Source: Desulfuromonas sp. (GTDB taxonomy: Bacteria > Desulfobacterota > Desulfuromonadia > Desulfuromonadales > Desulfuromonadaceae). Taken from it: 50,528 nucleotides of DNA. This document shows, one piece after another, positions 1 to 9,208 of this stretch (positions are counted from its first letter, which is position 1; each line of letters opens with the position of its first letter). The stretch is from assembly GCA_028685815.1 (NCBI GenBank), contig JAQUDG010000003.1, positions 1-50,528 on the forward strand, in the 5' to 3' direction. The notes beneath the pieces were generated by a model. It did not search any database and had not been told where the DNA came from. It saw only the letters and a list, made by a program, of their open reading frames with translations. The position numbers were made by a program, and so were the translations under genes.

Positions 1-416
1 ACCGACAATGATTCAGACAGTGATTTCTCTACTTCGGTGCTGAACCAACTCTCGATAGAGTTGGTGATAAATGCAGCGGAAGCAAAAAACAGCAACAACG
101 TAGGTATTAGGGATAGGGATACGAAGGTAGCAACCAGACGCGTGCGTAACTTAGCGCCAGGAGTGTTACGCCTGCGCTCCAGCACAAGTTTTAGAATGTT
201 TCTGAAGATCAGAAAAAAGAACAGGATGACGAGTAGGATATTTAGATTGATTAGGGCTAGAACCAGAATATTGTTAGATATTTGGATTTGCGCTGCTTGC
301 TCGAATAAAAGGCGCTTTAAAAAAGGAAATACGCCGATTAGAATGACACTTAGAACTATGAGTGTCCATTCGCGTCTGCGTTTCCGTTGTTCTTGGCCGG
401 ATTTTGGTCTGAGCAT
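1..416 (-). CDS. NtrY-like sensor histidine kinase, N-terminal part (runs off the window)
   Basis: Reading the minus strand from an ATG at 416 gives an open frame of 138 codons to the window edge. It begins with a basic stretch (KRRREW), followed by hydrophobic helices (around residues 18-32 and 50-70), an RRR-containing loop, and a third helix containing LIPTLLLFF and then SIESWFS. That layout is typical of NtrY, the membrane kinase of the NtrY/NtrX two-component pair. An AGGAG lies about 12 bases upstream of the ATG, which supports the start. The kinase core would lie beyond base 1 and cannot be checked. Open frames on both strands that overlap this stretch are out-of-frame shadows. The family call is fairly secure, but the signal sensed is unknown. 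Confidence 0.75.
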   Translation of the reverse strand, partial: MLRPKSGQEQRKRRREWTLIVLSVILIGVFPFLKRLLFEQAAQIQISNNILVLALINLNILLVILFFFLIFRNILKLVLERRRNTPGAKLRTRLVATFVSLSLIPTLLLFFASAAFITNSIESWFSTEVEKSLSESLS

Positions 417-530
417 AGGAAAGAAAAGCTCCTGTAAAAGCTGGTATGCGCAGAAGAAATGTATTTATCTTGTGCTTAACAAGCATAATCTCACGCCCGA
501 GTCGAACACGCAAGTCGCTGGGCACGACAT

Positions 531-555
531 AAAAAAGGCAGCCACGAGGGCTGCC
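531..555 (-). terminator. Rho-independent terminator of lpxC
   Basis: Read on the minus strand, the 7-bp stem GGCAGCC / GGCTGCC with a 5-base loop (537-555) is followed directly by six T residues (531-536). It lies 31 bases past the lpxC stop codon and separates lpxC from the ntrY-like gene. Confidence 0.85.
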
Positions 556-585
556 TTCAAAAGTATTAACTATGAGTTTGATTGA

Positions 586-1509
586 TCATGCCTTAGCCAT
601 AGCAACCTCGGGTTGCAGTACTGGTATGCTCAATCCTGCCTGGACTTCGGACTTGCTGAACTCAATGTAACGCCAGCTATCTGGGGACGCCAGAATTTTT
701 TCAACCATTTTGTGGTTTATGTCGTGTCCGCCCTTGTGCGACTTGATATGGCCTAGAATTGAATGCCCCAGCAGACTAAAGTCACCTACCGTATCAAGGA
801 TTTTATGGCGGACGAATTCGTCTGCGTATCGAAGTCCTTCTGGGTTCAGAATTCGATCAGTGCCGATTACTACCGCGTTATCCAAAGAGCCCCCCTTGGC
901 TAGTCCCTGCGATTTTAGATATTCTACCTCTTCATAGAAGCCAAAGGTGCGTGCAGCGGCAATATCTTGGCGGAAACCTTGCTGAGAGACCTTAAACGAA
1001 CGACTTTGACGCTTGATGCAGGGATGGTTGAAATCTAAATCAAAGCTGATGCGCAAGAAGCGTGACGGAATGATGCTGATCCGCTTATCACCCTCCTGCA
1101 GGTGGATAGGTTTAGTGATGGAGATAATTTTGCGACTCTGCTCTAGGCGGGTTACCCCGACGCTGAGGATTTTATCGATAAATGGAGCTGCGCTACCATC
1201 CATTATAGGAACTTCAGGACCATCAATCTGGATAATTAGATTGTCGATGTGGCAGGCTACGAGTGCTGCCATTAGGTGTTCTATGGTGGAGACCCGTAAC
1301 TGACCATCTCCGATCACGGTAGCCATTCTGGTATCAACTACATTCTGCGCACAGGCCTTGATGCGCTGGGTTATATTGCCCTCTTTGCGTTCAAAGATGA
1401 TTCCCGTTCCAGCCTTGGCTGGGCGTAACACCATGTTGATAATGCTACCCGTATGCAGGCCAATACCGCTGATATGTAGAAGATTTGTAATAGTGCATTG
1501 GTGCAACAT
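586..1509 (-). CDS. lpxC: UDP-3-O-acyl-N-acetylglucosamine deacetylase LpxC
   Basis: LpxC is the zinc deacetylase of the first committed step of lipid A synthesis, acting in the cytoplasm on UDP-3-O-acyl-GlcNAc. From the ATG at 1509 the protein has 307 residues, close to the usual 305. Visible motifs are TIEHLMAAL (zinc His in EHL), the family signature MDGSAAPF, HKILDTVGD (zinc His and Asp) and KGGHDINH (catalytic His). The frame is open up to 1620, but the 1509 start has an AAGGAG 8 bases upstream and begins at the conserved N-terminus. The longer version would also begin upstream of the sigma-54 promoter at 1582-1597. The gene appears monocistronic, with its own terminator at 531-555. Confidence 0.95.
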   Translation of the reverse strand: MLHQCTITNLLHISGIGLHTGSIINMVLRPAKAGTGIIFERKEGNITQRIKACAQNVVDTRMATVIGDGQLRVSTIEHLMAALVACHIDNLIIQIDGPEVPIMDGSAAPFIDKILSVGVTRLEQSRKIISITKPIHLQEGDKRISIIPSRFLRISFDLDFNHPCIKRQSRSFKVSQQGFRQDIAAARTFGFYEEVEYLKSQGLAKGGSLDNAVVIGTDRILNPEGLRYADEFVRHKILDTVGDFSLLGHSILGHIKSHKGGHDINHKMVEKILASPDSWRYIEFSKSEVQAGLSIPVLQPEVAMAKA

Positions 1510-1581
1510 AGTAATAACTCCTTTGTGGAGGATTTTTTGTAGAGTCGTGTGATGTGCACACATAAGCTTACTTAAGAGATA

Positions 1582-1597
1582 AGCAAAACCCGTGCCA
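1582..1597 (-). promoter_or_regulatory. Sigma-54 (-24/-12) promoter of lpxC
   Basis: The minus strand reads TGGCACG-GGTT-TTGCT. This matches the RpoN consensus TGGCACG-N4-TTGCW at every defined position, with the GG and GC doublets at the required spacing. Transcription would start near 1571, giving a leader of about 60 bases to the lpxC ATG at 1509. Confidence 0.75.
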
Positions 1598-1880
1598 CGT
1601 ATCGGTGCTAGGGTAAGCATCTGTATTGATTGGATATATATATTCGGGGGAGAGTGTGGGCGGATTGGATGTGGTGTTGTTGCATCGAATCGTGTTGTTG
1701 ATGTGTTGCTGCGGTCACACCTGTGACATTGCTGTTGAGCTCACTTAAAAGGTGTTCGATTTATGCACAGCGTTAGGAGTGCTTTTTCACGGAATTGATT
1801 CGGGCACTTTATCTGGGAGGGTAAGCCTAAGAAGGCGACATCCTAAGCTTGGGTTGTTGAAGAGTTCCAACTGTTATTGT
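1598..1880. other. Gene-free spacer between lpxC promoter and ubiB-like gene
   Basis: No credible reading frame is seen in this stretch. An alternating TATATATA tract lies near 1634-1644. Around 1829-1856 the minus strand can form an 8-bp wobble-containing hairpin (AAGCTTAG with TTAGGCTT), but no T-run follows, so it is at best a weak 3' structure for the ubiB-like gene. An enhancer for the sigma-54 promoter would be expected in this spacer, but none could be recognised by eye. Confidence 0.4.
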
Positions 1881-3572
1881 TTAAAGACGCCCGGAACCGA
1901 TGATGGCAATCGCAAGCCACAGGCCTAAAAATGCGGCGATTGAATATCCGAACAGTCCCAGAGCGGGTAACCCGAAAAGTTGAGGGCCAGCCCCAGTCTG
2001 CACAATCAGGGAAGAACCGATTATCAACGATCCAATCACGAAGCTGAATGAGATTCTATTGCTGGATTGATCCATAGTGCGGATGAGGCGTTCAAGGCCG
2101 CGGTGCTCAAGGTCAATTTTGAAATTATTGTTGGTTATACGAGACAACAACTCTTTAAGGTCAACGGGAAGAGCCTTGGTGACTTCATAGTAATCGCGTA
2201 GAATTTGCTTGAATTCTCGGCGTAGATGTTCACTTGAATGGCGCTTGCGAATCAGGACTTCCACTGCCGGGCGTACCTCATCAATGAGATTGAAGTCAGG
2301 ATCGAGGTTGCGCCCAATTCCTTCAATGGTTATTAGTGCTTTTGCCAAAAGGATCAGGTTAGAAGGAAATTTTATTTTATGCGCCCGGATGATGGCGAGA
2401 AACTCAGTAATGAACCTATATGAGTCGATACGCTTCAGAGACAGGTTGTAATAATCTTCAATGAAGGTGGCCAGATCACGTTTAAGGGTGTTCTTGTCGA
2501 TATCCCGAGCGCCGGGTCGTGTGCTGATGAGAAGGGAAGCTAGTTCGTCAGCGTTTTTGCTGAAAATACTCAGAATAAGGGTTGCAAGTTGTTGTTTGCT
2601 TTCTTCGTCGATGAGGCCAACCATCCCTAGGTCGAGAAAGCACAGGCGTCCGTCCGATAGCACAAAAAGGTTGCCCGGGTGGGGGTCAGCATGAAACATG
2701 CCGTGGTCGATTATTTGTGCCATAAAGGCCTGCGCGCCGTCGTGCGCCAGACGTTTAAGGTCGATATTCTGGTGTTTGAGCTCAGCGGTGGCGGATATCT
2801 TTGTCCCTTCAATAAACTCCATGGTCAGCAGGGCTTCGGTCGTGTAGTCCCAATAGACTTCAGGAATATGGACGCGATCGTTGGAAGAGAAGTTGCTCTT
2901 AAAGCGGCACAGATTGTGCGCCTCTTTGACGAAGTCGAGTTCGCGGTAAATGGTGCGTCTGAATTCCCGGACAATCTCTTCAGCAGAAAAGAGCTTGCCC
3001 ATGTTGCCGTGGGTGTCGATCAGGCTAGCAAGGTTTTCGAGGATATCCAGGTCTGTGGCGATGGTTCTTTCTATGCCGGGGCGGCGTACCTTCAGCGCAG
3101 CCCATTCCCCGGTGCACAATTGGGCTTTGTGGACCTGTGCCATTGAGGCCGCAGCTGTGGGGATGGAGTCTACATGCCTGAAAAACTCTGTTGTCGCGCC
3201 GCCTAGCTCTGCTTCGATCTGCAAGCGTATCTGGCTCCAGTCAACAGCACCGACTTTATCCTGCAGGTTGTTGAGTTCAAGAATGTAGCTGGCGGGGATG
3301 ATGTCAGCTCGAGTAGAAAGCAATTGCCCCAGCTTTATAAAAGTTGGTCCCAGCTCTTCAAGCGCCATGCGCAGACGCACCTCGTCTGGAAGGCGCTCAA
3401 GAGCCTTTTTTTTTGCGTCTCTGGTGATGATACGGCGTCCAAGTTCGAGATAATAATCGATGTTAAGCTGTTCGATTATATGCCCGAACCCGTGTCCGAC
3501 CAGGACTGAGAGTATTTCACGGTAGCGTTTCAGCGAGCGCAGATTTCGGTTGACGCTGAGCAATGAAAGCAT
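1881..3572 (-). CDS. ubiB: UbiB/ABC1-family atypical protein kinase
   Basis: This 563-residue protein has the full set of UbiB family marks: KLGQ (the KxGQ helix), the alanine-rich loop AAASMAQVH, the lysine in ALKVRRPG, HADPHPGN, and DLG in place of DFG. Two hydrophobic helices close the C-terminus (about residues 500-525 and 535-563), anchoring it in the inner membrane. Relatives are ATPases that assist ubiquinone synthesis; no other quinone gene is present here, so its exact partner is unknown. It starts 16 bases after the phasin-like gene and probably shares its transcript. No strong ribosome-binding site precedes the ATG at 3572, which suggests translational coupling. Confidence 0.85.
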   Translation of the reverse strand: MLSLLSVNRNLRSLKRYREILSVLVGHGFGHIIEQLNIDYYLELGRRIITRDAKKKALERLPDEVRLRMALEELGPTFIKLGQLLSTRADIIPASYILELNNLQDKVGAVDWSQIRLQIEAELGGATTEFFRHVDSIPTAAASMAQVHKAQLCTGEWAALKVRRPGIERTIATDLDILENLASLIDTHGNMGKLFSAEEIVREFRRTIYRELDFVKEAHNLCRFKSNFSSNDRVHIPEVYWDYTTEALLTMEFIEGTKISATAELKHQNIDLKRLAHDGAQAFMAQIIDHGMFHADPHPGNLFVLSDGRLCFLDLGMVGLIDEESKQQLATLILSIFSKNADELASLLISTRPGARDIDKNTLKRDLATFIEDYYNLSLKRIDSYRFITEFLAIIRAHKIKFPSNLILLAKALITIEGIGRNLDPDFNLIDEVRPAVEVLIRKRHSSEHLRREFKQILRDYYEVTKALPVDLKELLSRITNNNFKIDLEHRGLERLIRTMDQSSNRISFSFVIGSLIIGSSLIVQTGAGPQLFGLPALGLFGYSIAAFLGLWLAIAIIGSGRL

Positions 3573-3588
3573 ATGCAGGGATGCTTTT

Positions 3589-3894
3589 CTATGCGTCTTG
3601 CTTACAGCATGACTGTTCTAAAGCGGCGATCCGCGCTTCTAGCGCAGCTAACTCTGTTTTGGTTACCAGTCCCATCCGCTCCGCAGCTTCGCGCACTTCT
3701 CTAGCGGCTTCTTGCTGTAGCTCATCGCGCCGTTCGGTAGCTGCGGTTTTAACTTTTTCTTTCAGGCGGCGCCCTTCCTCTTCCGTGAGGTTAAAACGTT
3801 CCTTCAATTCGTTTACCACCTCTTCAACTTTTTTCTGAGTCATGGACGCGGCACCAAGAGCGGTAAGAAGGGTTTTCTCAACTATTTCGAGCAT
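3589..3894 (-). CDS. Phasin-like coiled-coil protein
   Basis: The product is a small (101 aa), highly charged, almost wholly helical protein. A short hydrophobic start (LLTALGAAS) is followed by heptad-like Glu/Lys/Arg-rich sequence and a C-terminal leucine-zipper-like segment (LAALEARIAALEQ) ending in a Cys pair. This matches small phasin-family or PHA-synthesis-regulator-like proteins often found next to ubiB-like kinases. AGGAG lies 9 bases before the ATG. It precedes the kinase with a 16-base gap, so the two are probably one operon. A role in polyhydroxyalkanoate granules is not supported by any neighbouring gene, and binding of the kinase is a guess from position. Confidence 0.6.
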   Translation of the reverse strand: MLEIVEKTLLTALGAASMTQKKVEEVVNELKERFNLTEEEGRRLKEKVKTAATERRDELQQEAAREVREAAERMGLVTKTELAALEARIAALEQSCCKQDA

Positions 3895-3989
3895 ACTTGT
3901 ATTCTCCTATGGATGAGAGTTCAAACAGCGGACACGCTGCGCCTATTCTAACATTTCAGAGGCGTTTGCATAGACATGTTCTTTTTATA

Positions 3990-5975
3990 TCAGCTAGGTG
4001 TGTGCAATTCCAGCCCCAGTTGTGACGCAATCTCTTGGCATATGTTCCATGGCGGGAGGTTCAGCTCCTTCCAGAATTTGTTAGCGAAGCGTTTCGCAGC
4101 GGCTGAGGTTTTCAAGTGTACATGGGCTTCCTGCATGATATGCAGATAGGTTTGGTTGAGATCACGCAGATACTGGAGCAGGACTTCCTGACACTGCCCT
4201 TCATTAGCTGGGAGAAGTACATCGATGTCCAGATACGAAGCCAGCACTAGCGCATATGCATGTGGAGCCCGTGCTTCACAGATTTGGTCCTGTTCTTTGT
4301 TACATAGTGAAAAAAGCCCCATAAAGGTTTGGCATATATGCCATGGACCCTTATCAAGGTGAAACTTTTTCAGATTTTCTGCTGGGATATTGAAAACATA
4401 TGTAGTGGGGAATTGTGGCACCCCTTGGGAGTCCAACTCGTGGATCAGCTGCTGTCGCAGATTCTGCTGTTTGTTGCCGCTAATACGTGGTGTAGGAGCG
4501 CTCGCGTTTTGGGCGCTGTCAAGTTGTAGTGCAGAATAAAAGGCGGCTATTGGATCTTCAAGTGCGTGCCATGAGATTTCGGATTTACTCTCAGTGTAGA
4601 ACGTGGTGGCTTCGTCCTGGGGGCCTGACTTGCGCAGTAGAAGTTCGACATTGCCGGTTTCAGGGCGGTATCCTGCACCAGCAAGTGTCATGCAGGAATG
4701 AATCAAGGTCAGAACCTTGTCGCACCCCACAGCCTGAAACAGATCGGGTGCAAGGCAAGCGTAGATGCTTTCACCTTCGGCGAGAATGCCCAGCAAATAG
4801 GTGAACTGCCAAAGACCCATCGGGGTGGACTTCGTCAAGTTTATGCGCCGCCCCGGCCATGCGGTGCGCATGTGGGCATTAAGGGCATCAACTCTGGCTG
4901 CGTCAGGTTTGACGCTAGAGAAAAAGCAGGCGCTGCAATGGGTGCGTGGTAGCGGCGTAGGGACTGAAAAAAGTTGCTCAAACTGATTTGTAATGCAGGT
5001 GTCTGCGTTACCCAGTTTGCGCGCCAAATTTTTGAATAAAAGTCTCGCGCCGGTATCAACTTCGATTTCAAGCGTACCGGGTTCTACTTCAGGCATATAA
5101 ACTGAAATCCCGGATGGAGGCAGGTCAAAGCTTTTTTGTTGTTTACAGCTTGGATGAATGGTGCTGCTCAGTAGCTGCTCGAGCATGGCGCAGGCACGGG
5201 CGCGATTCCCCCGAAATAGGTCAATTTGATCCAAGCGGCGCAGCAGGTTGTGCAGAAGAATGCTACTTTTCTTGTCCAATCCCACTTCTGGCTCTTCAGC
5301 TTTTAAGCCTGAGTGCAGATCAGAGAGATCTTTTAGAGTTCTGTCCAGAATTTCAGGCTTGGTCTGGGAGGGAAGGGTGTCGGCATGAAGTGCGGTAAGC
5401 ATGCGTGCCACACAGAGTATTAGCTTGCTGTGAGCCTGCTGTGCTGCACTTTCGCCATCACTTAAGTTCTTACGGCGCAGGTATGCGCTCAGGCTTAGAG
5501 TCCCTTGGGTAACACTCTGCAGGCACAGATTACTGATATGCCAGCTGGTGAGTTCGTTGTTGCTCTTGGCTTCTATCACAGCCAGAAGCTTAAATTGATC
5601 TAGGAGCTCAGTCAGTCCATCGATATCTGAGTGAGGCTCCAGCTCAAAACGTTTTTCCAGAGTCTCTGCCTGCCAGATGATTATTTGGTTGGAGCTCCAG
5701 GTGGCAAATTGATTTAGCGCCAAAGCTTCGGCGCATGCCTGTGCCTGCTGAAGTAGTTCAGGCAATAGTTGTGGCTCCGGACAGAAAAACACGCAGCCAC
5801 CAGCAATGCAGCTATCCCGATTTATCCAGAAAACTAGATCAGGAGTGACGTATCCGCCCGCAGTAAGCAGGGCAGAATCGGTAGTGATTTTGCGAAAAGG
5901 GTAGCGTCCTTGGGTGATTATGCCGCGCGCTTGGAAGCGGAGCTCTTCCGCAGAGGCAATGGTGTTAGCACTCAT
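3990..5975 (-). CDS. Conserved-looking hypothetical protein of 661 aa in the ruv operon
   Basis: I do not recognise this protein. It is soluble (no signal peptide or membrane helix), rich in Leu, Gln and Cys, and lacks Walker or HTH motifs. The N-terminal 100 residues look like a compact alpha/beta domain (ITQGRYPF, TPDLVFWINRD, FATWSSNQIIIWQ). A middle region contains a CSAC pair and the segment PMGLWQFTYLLGILAEGESIY. The C-terminus is helical. It begins 9 bases after the ruvB stop codon, so it is almost certainly co-transcribed and translationally coupled with the Holliday-junction genes. Codon use resembles its neighbours, with no sign of recent import. A role in DNA repair is suggested only by position. 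Confidence 0.6.
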   Translation of the reverse strand: MSANTIASAEELRFQARGIITQGRYPFRKITTDSALLTAGGYVTPDLVFWINRDSCIAGGCVFFCPEPQLLPELLQQAQACAEALALNQFATWSSNQIIIWQAETLEKRFELEPHSDIDGLTELLDQFKLLAVIEAKSNNELTSWHISNLCLQSVTQGTLSLSAYLRRKNLSDGESAAQQAHSKLILCVARMLTALHADTLPSQTKPEILDRTLKDLSDLHSGLKAEEPEVGLDKKSSILLHNLLRRLDQIDLFRGNRARACAMLEQLLSSTIHPSCKQQKSFDLPPSGISVYMPEVEPGTLEIEVDTGARLLFKNLARKLGNADTCITNQFEQLFSVPTPLPRTHCSACFFSSVKPDAARVDALNAHMRTAWPGRRINLTKSTPMGLWQFTYLLGILAEGESIYACLAPDLFQAVGCDKVLTLIHSCMTLAGAGYRPETGNVELLLRKSGPQDEATTFYTESKSEISWHALEDPIAAFYSALQLDSAQNASAPTPRISGNKQQNLRQQLIHELDSQGVPQFPTTYVFNIPAENLKKFHLDKGPWHICQTFMGLFSLCNKEQDQICEARAPHAYALVLASYLDIDVLLPANEGQCQEVLLQYLRDLNQTYLHIMQEAHVHLKTSAAAKRFANKFWKELNLPPWNICQEIASQLGLELHTPS

Positions 5976-5984
5976 AGTTAAAAG

Positions 5985-7004
5985 CTAATCAAAGAGATCG
6001 TTTGAGGGTGGCTTCTTGCGACGTTTGAAATGCGAGTATGCCAGTTCTGTAGCGATGCGTCCACGTGGGGTACGGCTTAAATATCCTTGTTGGAGCAGAA
6101 ACGGTTCAATAATCTCTTCAATGGTATCTTTTTCTTCCCCTATTGCGGCTGCGAGTGTGTCGAGGCCAACGGGGCCTCCGCCGAACTTGTCGATAATAGT
6201 TTTCAACAAGGTGGTGTCCATTTGGTCAAAGCCGCATCGATCGACTTCAAGGCGCAGTAAGGCCATGTCCGCAGTAGTGCGCGAAATGGTGCCATCTCCC
6301 TCTATCTGGGCGAAATCGCGTACGCGGCGTAGCAAGCGGTTGGCGATGCGGGGGGTGCCGCGACTGCGTTTGGCGATCTCCATCCCTCCGTCGGCGCTGA
6401 TGGGGATCTGCAGGATCCCAGCGCTACGTCGTACAATTATTGCCAGTTCTTCATCGGTATAGAATTGCAGGCGGCTGATAACACCGAAGCGATCCCGCAA
6501 GGGTGAGGAGAGTAGACCAGCTCTGGTAGTTGCGCCAACCAAGGTAAAGCGGGGCAGGTCGAGTTTTATGGTACGTGCAGAGGGTCCTTGGCCGATCATG
6601 ATATCGATCTGGTAGTCCTCCATTGCTGGGTAGAGGATCTCTTCTACCACGGCAGACATGCGGTGGATTTCATCAATAAACAGAATGTCACCCTCTTCGA
6701 GGTTGGTCAAAATAGCTGCTAGGTCTCCGGCTTTTTCAATAACCGGGCCTGAAGTGCTTTTGATGTTGACCCCCATTTCACTAGCTATGATGTTGGCCAA
6801 AGTGGTTTTGCCCAGCCCAGGGGGGCCGTAGAACAGGACATGATCGAGGGCTTCGGCACGCTTACGCGCTGCTTGGATGAATACTTCGAGGTTCTGTTTG
6901 ACCTGCTGTTGGCCGATATATTCTGCCAAGGTGCGTGGTCGCAGCGGATTCTCGAAATGTTCATCATCGCCAAAGTCTTCGGCGTCAATAAGGCGTTCGC
7001 TCAT
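5985..7004 (-). CDS. ruvB: Holliday junction branch migration helicase RuvB
   Basis: RuvB is the AAA+ motor that drives branch migration with RuvA. The 339-residue product carries Walker [10 protein letters not shown], Walker B FIDEIH, the sensor-1 segment LVGATTRAG, the arginine-finger region SPLRDRFG and a C-terminal winged helix containing GFLLQQGY-like and RTPRGR sequence. Length is normal for the family. It follows ruvA by 27 bases and precedes the unknown 661-aa gene by 9 bases. Confidence 0.97.
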   Translation of the reverse strand: MSERLIDAEDFGDDEHFENPLRPRTLAEYIGQQQVKQNLEVFIQAARKRAEALDHVLFYGPPGLGKTTLANIIASEMGVNIKSTSGPVIEKAGDLAAILTNLEEGDILFIDEIHRMSAVVEEILYPAMEDYQIDIMIGQGPSARTIKLDLPRFTLVGATTRAGLLSSPLRDRFGVISRLQFYTDEELAIIVRRSAGILQIPISADGGMEIAKRSRGTPRIANRLLRRVRDFAQIEGDGTISRTTADMALLRLEVDRCGFDQMDTTLLKTIIDKFGGGPVGLDTLAAAIGEEKDTIEEIIEPFLLQQGYLSRTPRGRIATELAYSHFKRRKKPPSNDLFD

Positions 7005-7031
7005 AATCGTGTCCTGGGGGGGTATAATTTG

Positions 7032-7637
7032 CTAGCGGGTGAGATGCTGCAGTGCCTGCTTAAGGATCTCCTGGGTCGACGTATGTGCATCAATGTGCAT
7101 TTTCTCCAACACTCCACGCGCTTGCTTCTCTTTGTAGCCCAAACTGATCAGGGCAGAGAGGGCGTCTGCGCTAGAGTCTCTCAGTGCAGGAGTGAGCGGC
7201 TCCTGCTCCTTGCTTAGGCTGTTTTTTGCGGTGGCTAGTTTGCGTATTTTCTCATGCAGCTCGAGAATCAGGCGTTCAGCCGTTTTTTTCCCTATCCCGG
7301 GAACGGTTGTCAGGCGCGCGACATCCTCGTTAAACAATGCTTGATGCAGATCGGCACAGCTCATGTGGGACAGGATATTAAGCGCTGCTTTTGGGCCGAT
7401 ACCACTGATTCCAATTAGCAGGATGAAGGTTTCTTTTTCCGCTAAGGTGAGAAACCCATACAGCCTGAGGGTGTCCTCACGCACGTGGGTATGGATGTAC
7501 AGCGTAGCCTGTCCTTCTTCCGGCAGACCATAGTAGCTTGATAGCGGTATATCGACACTATAACCCACCCCGTTGGCCTCGATGATGACATGTTCCGGGC
7601 TTTTGTGGCGCATCGTACCGGTTAACAAGGCAATCAT
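7032..7637 (-). CDS. ruvA: Holliday junction DNA-binding protein RuvA
   Basis: RuvA forms the tetramer that holds four-way junctions and loads RuvB. The 201-residue protein shows the N-terminal OB fold (VGYSVDIPLSSY), two helix-hairpin-helix motifs (ISGIGPKAALNIL and VPGIGKKTAERLI) and the mobile C-terminal domain (ALISLGYKEKQA) that contacts RuvB. It lies in order between ruvC and ruvB. Confidence 0.97.
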   Translation of the reverse strand: MIALLTGTMRHKSPEHVIIEANGVGYSVDIPLSSYYGLPEEGQATLYIHTHVREDTLRLYGFLTLAEKETFILLIGISGIGPKAALNILSHMSCADLHQALFNEDVARLTTVPGIGKKTAERLILELHEKIRKLATAKNSLSKEQEPLTPALRDSSADALSALISLGYKEKQARGVLEKMHIDAHTSTQEILKQALQHLTR

Positions 7638-7678
7638 GATTTAAGCTCCTCTGGGGTTGTAGTGGATATACGCCCTAG

Positions 7679-8191
7679 TCAGTGTTTGTTCGTGGCACCA
7701 CTGCTAAGACCAACGCGCCGCGCGAGCGCATGACTGTGCGCATGGCAGATGGCGATGGCAAGCGCGTCTGAGGCATCTTCTTGGGCAATCTCTGGAAGTT
7801 TTAAGAGCGCTTTTATCATTTGTTGAACCTGGGTTTTGCTAGCTCTACCGTATCCGACAACTGCGCTTTTAACCTGCAGGGCGCTGTACTCAAATACCGG
7901 CAGTCCAGCGTTGACCCCCGCCACTATGGCAGTCCCCCGAGCTTGGCCTAGCTTGAGCGCCGAACCAGCGTTTTTAGCAACAAAGACCTTTTCAATTGCC
8001 AGCGCATCAGGCTTGTAGGTTTCAATCGCGCACAGCAGTCCGCGGTATATTTGACTTAGGCGCAAGGGGAGTTCATCGCAGCTACGGGTGTAGACTGCAC
8101 CATTGTCCACATGGGTCAGGCGGTTGCCGCGTTGGTCGATTAAGCCATAACCGGTGATGCGGGTGCCTGGATCAATCCCCAGAATTCGCAT
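7679..8191 (-). CDS. ruvC: Holliday junction resolvase RuvC
   Basis: RuvC cleaves Holliday junctions after RuvAB branch migration. The 170-residue protein has the RNase H-like fold with its four acidic residues visible: Asp in GIDPGT, Glu in AIEKVF, and the two Asp of EDASDALA. The stop codon lies 41 bases before the ruvA start, and its own start is 3 bases after the yebC stop. Confidence 0.97.
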   Translation of the reverse strand: MRILGIDPGTRITGYGLIDQRGNRLTHVDNGAVYTRSCDELPLRLSQIYRGLLCAIETYKPDALAIEKVFVAKNAGSALKLGQARGTAIVAGVNAGLPVFEYSALQVKSAVVGYGRASKTQVQQMIKALLKLPEIAQEDASDALAIAICHAHSHALARRVGLSSGATNKH

Positions 8192-8194
8192 GGG

Positions 8195-8941
8195 TCAGCT
8201 CATAAGTTTTTCGAGGATTTCATCGTCAATATCGGCGTTATGGTAGACCTCTTGAACGTCATCGTTGTCTTCAAGCATATCGATAAGCTTAAGCATCTGT
8301 TCGGCCTTTTTTTCATCCAAGTCGACTGTTGACTGCGGTATCATCGTGACTTCAGCAGTCTGAAGTTCAAGCCCTTGTTCCTTGAGGCCGTCGCGCACCG
8401 TGGGAAAATCAGAGGGTTCCGTCAGAATTTCATAGGTTCCGTCCTCATCTTTCACATCTTCAGCCCCACTTTCAAGAGCGGCTTCAAACAGCGCGTCAAA
8501 GTCCGTGTCTCCGCTGAGGGTTATTAGCCCCTTGCGATCAAACTGGAATGCAACCGAACCATCAACCCCTAGGCTGCCGCCGTGCTTAGAAAAACTGTGG
8601 CGCACGTCGGCGACGGTACGGGTGCGGTTGTCGGTTAGAAATTCAACTAGCACCGCAGCGCCACCGGGGCCGTAACCCTCGAGGGTGCCTTCTTCGTAAT
8701 TGACTCCATCGAGATCTCCGCACCCCTTTTTGATGGCGCGCTCTATGGTGTCTTTGGGCATATTACCGTTTTTGGCTTTATCGACTGCGGTGCGCAAGCG
8801 TGGATTCGCATCCAAGTCACCACCACCTATTTTGGCGGCTACAGTGATCTCTTTAATCAATTTGGTGAAAGTTTTACCGCGTTTGGCGTCCTGCGCTCCT
8901 TTGCGGTGTTTTATGTTGGCCCATTTGCTGTGTCCTGCCAT
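8195..8941 (-). CDS. yebC: YebC/PmpR-family transcriptional or translational regulator
   Basis: This 248-residue protein has the family signature [15 protein letters not shown] at its start, followed by [10 protein letters not shown] and the acidic C-terminal segment. Relatives act as DNA-binding regulators or help ribosomes at proline-rich stretches. It heads the ruvCAB run, as in many bacteria, and is probably the first gene of that operon. Candidate promoter sequence on the minus strand lies near 9130-9165. Confidence 0.93.
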   Translation of the reverse strand: MAGHSKWANIKHRKGAQDAKRGKTFTKLIKEITVAAKIGGGDLDANPRLRTAVDKAKNGNMPKDTIERAIKKGCGDLDGVNYEEGTLEGYGPGGAAVLVEFLTDNRTRTVADVRHSFSKHGGSLGVDGSVAFQFDRKGLITLSGDTDFDALFEAALESGAEDVKDEDGTYEILTEPSDFPTVRDGLKEQGLELQTAEVTMIPQSTVDLDEKKAEQMLKLIDMLEDNDDVQEVYHNADIDDEILEKLMS

Positions 8942-9171
8942 TGCAAGTCTCTCCAGTTAAATTAGTGGGTTGAAAATTTACTGACTGCAGTGTTTTCGTT
9001 GCGGATGGTGCCGCAGTGTTTGGTCTTAGTGTGGGGCAATGGGGTGTCTATTTTTTAGTTGCGACCCCAAGGGGTAAAGCGGTTTTGTGCCTCGGTGGTC
9101 GCGCGGCCACTTCCGAGCTCGCGTGAAAGCTCACTATAGTAGCATGGACTGAGTTGAAGGCTCAACTTGAT
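8942..9171. other. Promoter region of the yebC-ruvCAB run
   Basis: No gene is seen. On the minus strand a TATAGT -10-like element lies near 9135-9140 with weak -35 candidates upstream. A short hairpin (AGTTGA/TCAACT) sits at 9152-9167. The assignment rests on position more than on sequence match. Confidence 0.3.
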
Positions 9172-9208
9172 AAAAAAACGCCACCGGAAGGAGAGAACCC
9201 GATGGCGT
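9172..9208 (-). terminator. Rho-independent terminator on the minus strand
   Basis: On the minus strand ACGCCA-T-CGG, an 11-base loop, CCG-G-TGGCGT (9178-9208) forms a stem broken by one mismatch and is followed by seven T residues (9172-9178). It stops minus-strand transcripts coming from the regulator gene ending at 9523 before they reach yebC. Confidence 0.75.

Noticed and set aside
37-585. Plus-strand open frame of 182 codons at the window start
   Set aside because: It is antisense to the ntrY-like gene and lpxC terminator; composition is basic and low in meaning, and the minus frame gives recognisable NtrY sequence.
1510-1620. 37-residue N-terminal extension of LpxC
   Set aside because: It would be translated from upstream of the sigma-54 start site, and the ATG at 1509 has a strong ribosome-binding site and the normal N-terminus.
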